A DNA stretch of 14,912 nt from Deltaproteobacteria bacterium UBA5799 (GTDB taxonomy: Bacteria > Desulfobacterota > GWC2-55-46), in contig DIDN01000119.1 of the NCBI GenBank assembly GCA_002418185.1, positions 1 to 14,912 on the forward strand, written 5' to 3'. The notes under the pieces were generated by a model. It saw only the letters and a list, made by a program, of their open reading frames with translations, did not search any database and was not told where the DNA came from. This document shows, piece by piece, positions 12,916 to 14,912 of this stretch (its first letter is position 1; each line of letters begins with the position of its first letter). Both the position numbers and the translations under genes were made by a program.

Positions 12916-14912
12916 GATAACGATAGACGGGAAGGAGTTCGAGGCAAGCGGCGGACAGAACCTCCTTGAGGCCTGCCTCGGGCTCGGCTTCGACCTCCCG
13001 TACTTCTGCTGGCACCCGGCAATGCGCTCCGTAGGCGCGTGCAGGCAGTGCGCGGTAAAGGAGTATAAGGACGAGAACGACACCAAAGGCAGGATAGTCA
13101 TGGCCTGCATGACCCCCGTAGCCGACGGCGCGCGCATATCCATAGGCGACCCGGAGGCAAGGGCCTTCAGGGCAGGGGTTATCGAATGGCTCATGGCCAA
13201 CCACCCGCACGACTGTCCGGTCTGCGACGAGGGGAGCGAGTGCCACCTCCAGGACATGACCGTCATGACCGGGCACGTATACAGGAGGCACAGGTTCAAA
13301 AAGAGGACGTACAGGAACCAGGACCTCGGGCCGTTCGTGAACCACGAGATGAACCGCTGCATACAGTGCTACAGGTGCGTGCGCTTCTACCGCGATTACG
13401 CGGGCGGGCTGGATTTTGCGGTATTCGCCTCGCACGACAATGTCTACTTCGGACGAAGCGAAAGCGGGGTCCTCGAAAGCGAGTTCAGCGGAAACCTCGT
13501 CGAGATCTGCCCGACGGGCGTCTTTACCGACAAGACCTTCAAAATGCATTACACCCGGAAATGGGACTTGAGGAGCGCGCCCTCGGTCTGCGTCCACTGC
13601 GGCCTCGGCTGCAATACAACGCCGGGCGAGAGGTACGGGGAGCTGCGCCGCATACGGAACAGGTATAACGGCTCTGTGAACAGGTACTTCCTCTGCGACC
13701 GCGGCCGCTTCGGTTACGAGTTCGTGAACGGCTCCGGAAGGATAAGGCGGCCTGCCCTGAGGGAAAGGCCGGGTGAAGAGGCGGGCGTGGACGCGGATGA
13801 AGCCGCAAGGCGCGCATCCCTCATGCTCGGGCGCGGTAAAAGGGTCATGGGCATAGGCTCGCCCCGGGCCTCGCTTGAATCCAACTTCGCTTTAAGGGGG
13901 ATCGCAGGCCCCGGGAACTTCTTCTCAGGGCTTCCGGAAAACGAGCACAGGCTTAACGTTCTCGTGCTGGAGGTCCTGAAAGGCGGGCCTGCCAGGCCAC
14001 CGTCCCTCGCGGAGATGGAGGGGGCTGACGCGGTATTGGTCCTCGGCGAGGACGTCACGAATACCGCGCCGGTCGAGGCGCTTATGCTCAGGCAGGCAGC
14101 CCGGAGAAGGCCGGTCGAGAGGGCGGTCGCCCGTAAGATTCCCGAGTGGGACGATTCCGCCATAAGGACCGCGATACAGGACGGGAAGGGGCCGCTCTAC
14201 GTCGCTGCCCCTTACGCCACGAAGCTCGACGAGGCCGCTAAAGAGGTCTATCACGCGCCGCCCGACGATATCGCCATGCTCGGGTTTGCGGTCGCGGCCG
14301 AGCTCGACAGGAGCGCCCCGCGCCCCGACGGGCTCGGAGACGATCTCTCCAGGCTCGCAAAGGCCATAGCCGGGGACCTGAAGGGCGCGGAAAGGCCGCT
14401 TATCGTATCGGGCGTAAGCCTCGGCTCCGAGGCGGTCGTCAGGGCCGCCGCGAACGCGGCCCGGGCGCTTTCCGCGTCCGGCAGAAAGGCCTTGCTCTCC
14501 TTCGTCCTGCCGGAGTGCAACAGCATGGGCCTGGCCCTCATGGGCGGCGGCAGCCTGGACGAAGCCCTCGAGGCCGCATCCGGCGGGGGCTTCGAGACGC
14601 TCGTCATTCTCGAAAACGACGTCTTCATGCGCATGGGTAGGGAAAAGGCGGAGGCCCTGTTCGAGTGCTTTGAAAACGTCATCGCAATAGACCACACGGC
14701 TACCCGTACGTCGTCTGCGGCCGGGCTCACACTCCCTGCCGCGGCCTTCGCTGAAGGCACCGGGACGCTCGTCAATTCAGAGGGTAGGGCGCAGAGGTTC
14801 TTCAAGGTCTTCGAACCCGAAGGAGAAATCGCCGAGGGCTGGCGCTGGCTCGGGAGGGTGGCGGAGGCGGGCGGCGCGGGCGCGGCCTGGAGCGAGGTTG
14901 ACGAGGTGCTGG
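12908..14912 (+). CDS. nuoG: NADH-quinone oxidoreductase subunit G (3' end outside window)
   Basis: The largest peripheral subunit, carrying the iron-sulfur chain. About 668 residues are present and the frame is open to the window edge, so the end is missing. N1b ligands are C34, C45, C48 and C67. The N5 ligands are H99, C103, C106 and C112 (NHPHDCPVCDEGSEC). N4 has C151, C154, C157 and C201 (RCIQCYRC, then ICPTG). A further set, C228, C231, C235 and C263, matches the extra N7 cluster of E. coli-type NuoG. The remaining part (about 270-668) is the molybdopterin-oxidoreductase-like domain, which has no cofactor role in complex I. The start at 12908 overlaps the nuoF stop. A formate dehydrogenase alpha subunit could look similar, but the nuoE-F context makes NuoG the better call. 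Confidence 0.95.
   Translation, partial: MPKITIDGKEFEASGGQNLLEACLGLGFDLPYFCWHPAMRSVGACRQCAVKEYKDENDTKGRIVMACMTPVADGARISIGDPEARAFRAGVIEWLMANHPHDCPVCDEGSECHLQDMTVMTGHVYRRHRFKKRTYRNQDLGPFVNHEMNRCIQCYRCVRFYRDYAGGLDFAVFASHDNVYFGRSESGVLESEFSGNLVEICPTGVFTDKTFKMHYTRKWDLRSAPSVCVHCGLGCNTTPGERYGELRRIRNRYNGSVNRYFLCDRGRFGYEFVNGSGRIRRPALRERPGEEAGVDADEAARRASLMLGRGKRVMGIGSPRASLESNFALRGIAGPGNFFSGLPENEHRLNVLVLEVLKGGPARPPSLAEMEGADAVLVLGEDVTNTAPVEALMLRQAARRRPVERAVARKIPEWDDSAIRTAIQDGKGPLYVAAPYATKLDEAAKEVYHAPPDDIAMLGFAVAAELDRSAPRPDGLGDDLSRLAKAIAGDLKGAERPLIVSGVSLGSEAVVRAAANAARALSASGRKALLSFVLPECNSMGLALMGGGSLDEALEAASGGGFETLVILENDVFMRMGREKAEALFECFENVIAIDHTATRTSSAAGLTLPAAAFAEGTGTLVNSEGRAQRFFKVFEPEGEIAEGWRWLGRVAEAGGAGAAWSEVDEVL

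Noticed and set aside
12376..13597. Long minus-strand open frames opposite nuoF and nuoG
   Set aside because: nuoF and nuoG have complete iron-sulfur ligand sets on the plus strand. The minus frames are GC-driven shadows.
1..14912. tRNA, rRNA, CRISPR arrays, transposase genes, and a znuC ATPase
   Set aside because: I looked for cloverleaf-like stretches, regular repeats, transposase motifs and Walker A plus ABC signature motifs on both strands and found none.

Overview
The window is about 14.9 kb of GC-rich bacterial chromosome. Codon use favours AGG for Arg and ATA for Ile despite the high GC. Signal peptides and an outer-membrane beta-barrel gene show a Gram-negative (diderm) envelope. Gene content (orphan PstS, PhoB-type regulator, ACR3/ArsC arsenic set, ZnuA-like uptake genes, nuoCD fusion) would fit a Desulfobacterota/Deltaproteobacteria or Nitrospirota-type lineage. 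That placement is inference, because no rRNA or marker gene is present.

Layout. (1) 1-1999, plus strand: a phosphate-binding protein gene (pstS) with its own Shine-Dalgarno and a strong intrinsic terminator, then a PhoB-like response regulator preceded by a Pho-box-like direct repeat. The PstCAB transporter, PhoU and PhoR are not in the window. (2) 2012-3893, minus strand: a compact arsenic operon arsR-arsC-acr3 whose genes overlap by 4 bp. It is driven by a near-consensus promoter with a perfect dyad between -35 and -10. (3) 3995-7908, minus strand: a periplasmic rhodanese with its own promoter, then (reading upstream) a metal ABC permease, a ZnuA-type binding protein, a 137-bp inverted-repeat element, an outer-membrane barrel protein and a small His/Cys-rich membrane protein. 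This looks like a metal-acquisition cassette, but its ATPase (ZnuC) is missing. (4) 8129-14912, plus strand: the front half of a complex I operon, nuoA-nuoB-nuoCD-nuoE-nuoF-nuoG. nuoG runs off the right edge.

How the parts work together. Phosphate sensing/uptake and arsenic detoxification sit side by side, which makes sense because arsenate enters through phosphate transporters. ArsC reduces arsenate to arsenite, ACR3 exports it and ArsR senses it. The metal cassette would move a divalent metal (probably zinc) across the outer membrane, capture it in the periplasm and pass it through the inner membrane, using an ATPase encoded elsewhere. The nuo genes supply the NADH dehydrogenase arm (NuoE, F, G), the connecting module (NuoB, CD) and the first membrane subunit (NuoA).

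The most interesting non-coding signal is that four genes (phoB-like, arsR, rhodanese, small His/Cys protein) have a good -10 box only 6-9 bases before the best start codon and no Shine-Dalgarno. This predicts leaderless or near-leaderless mRNAs. In two of them, the longest reading frame starts inside the promoter itself.
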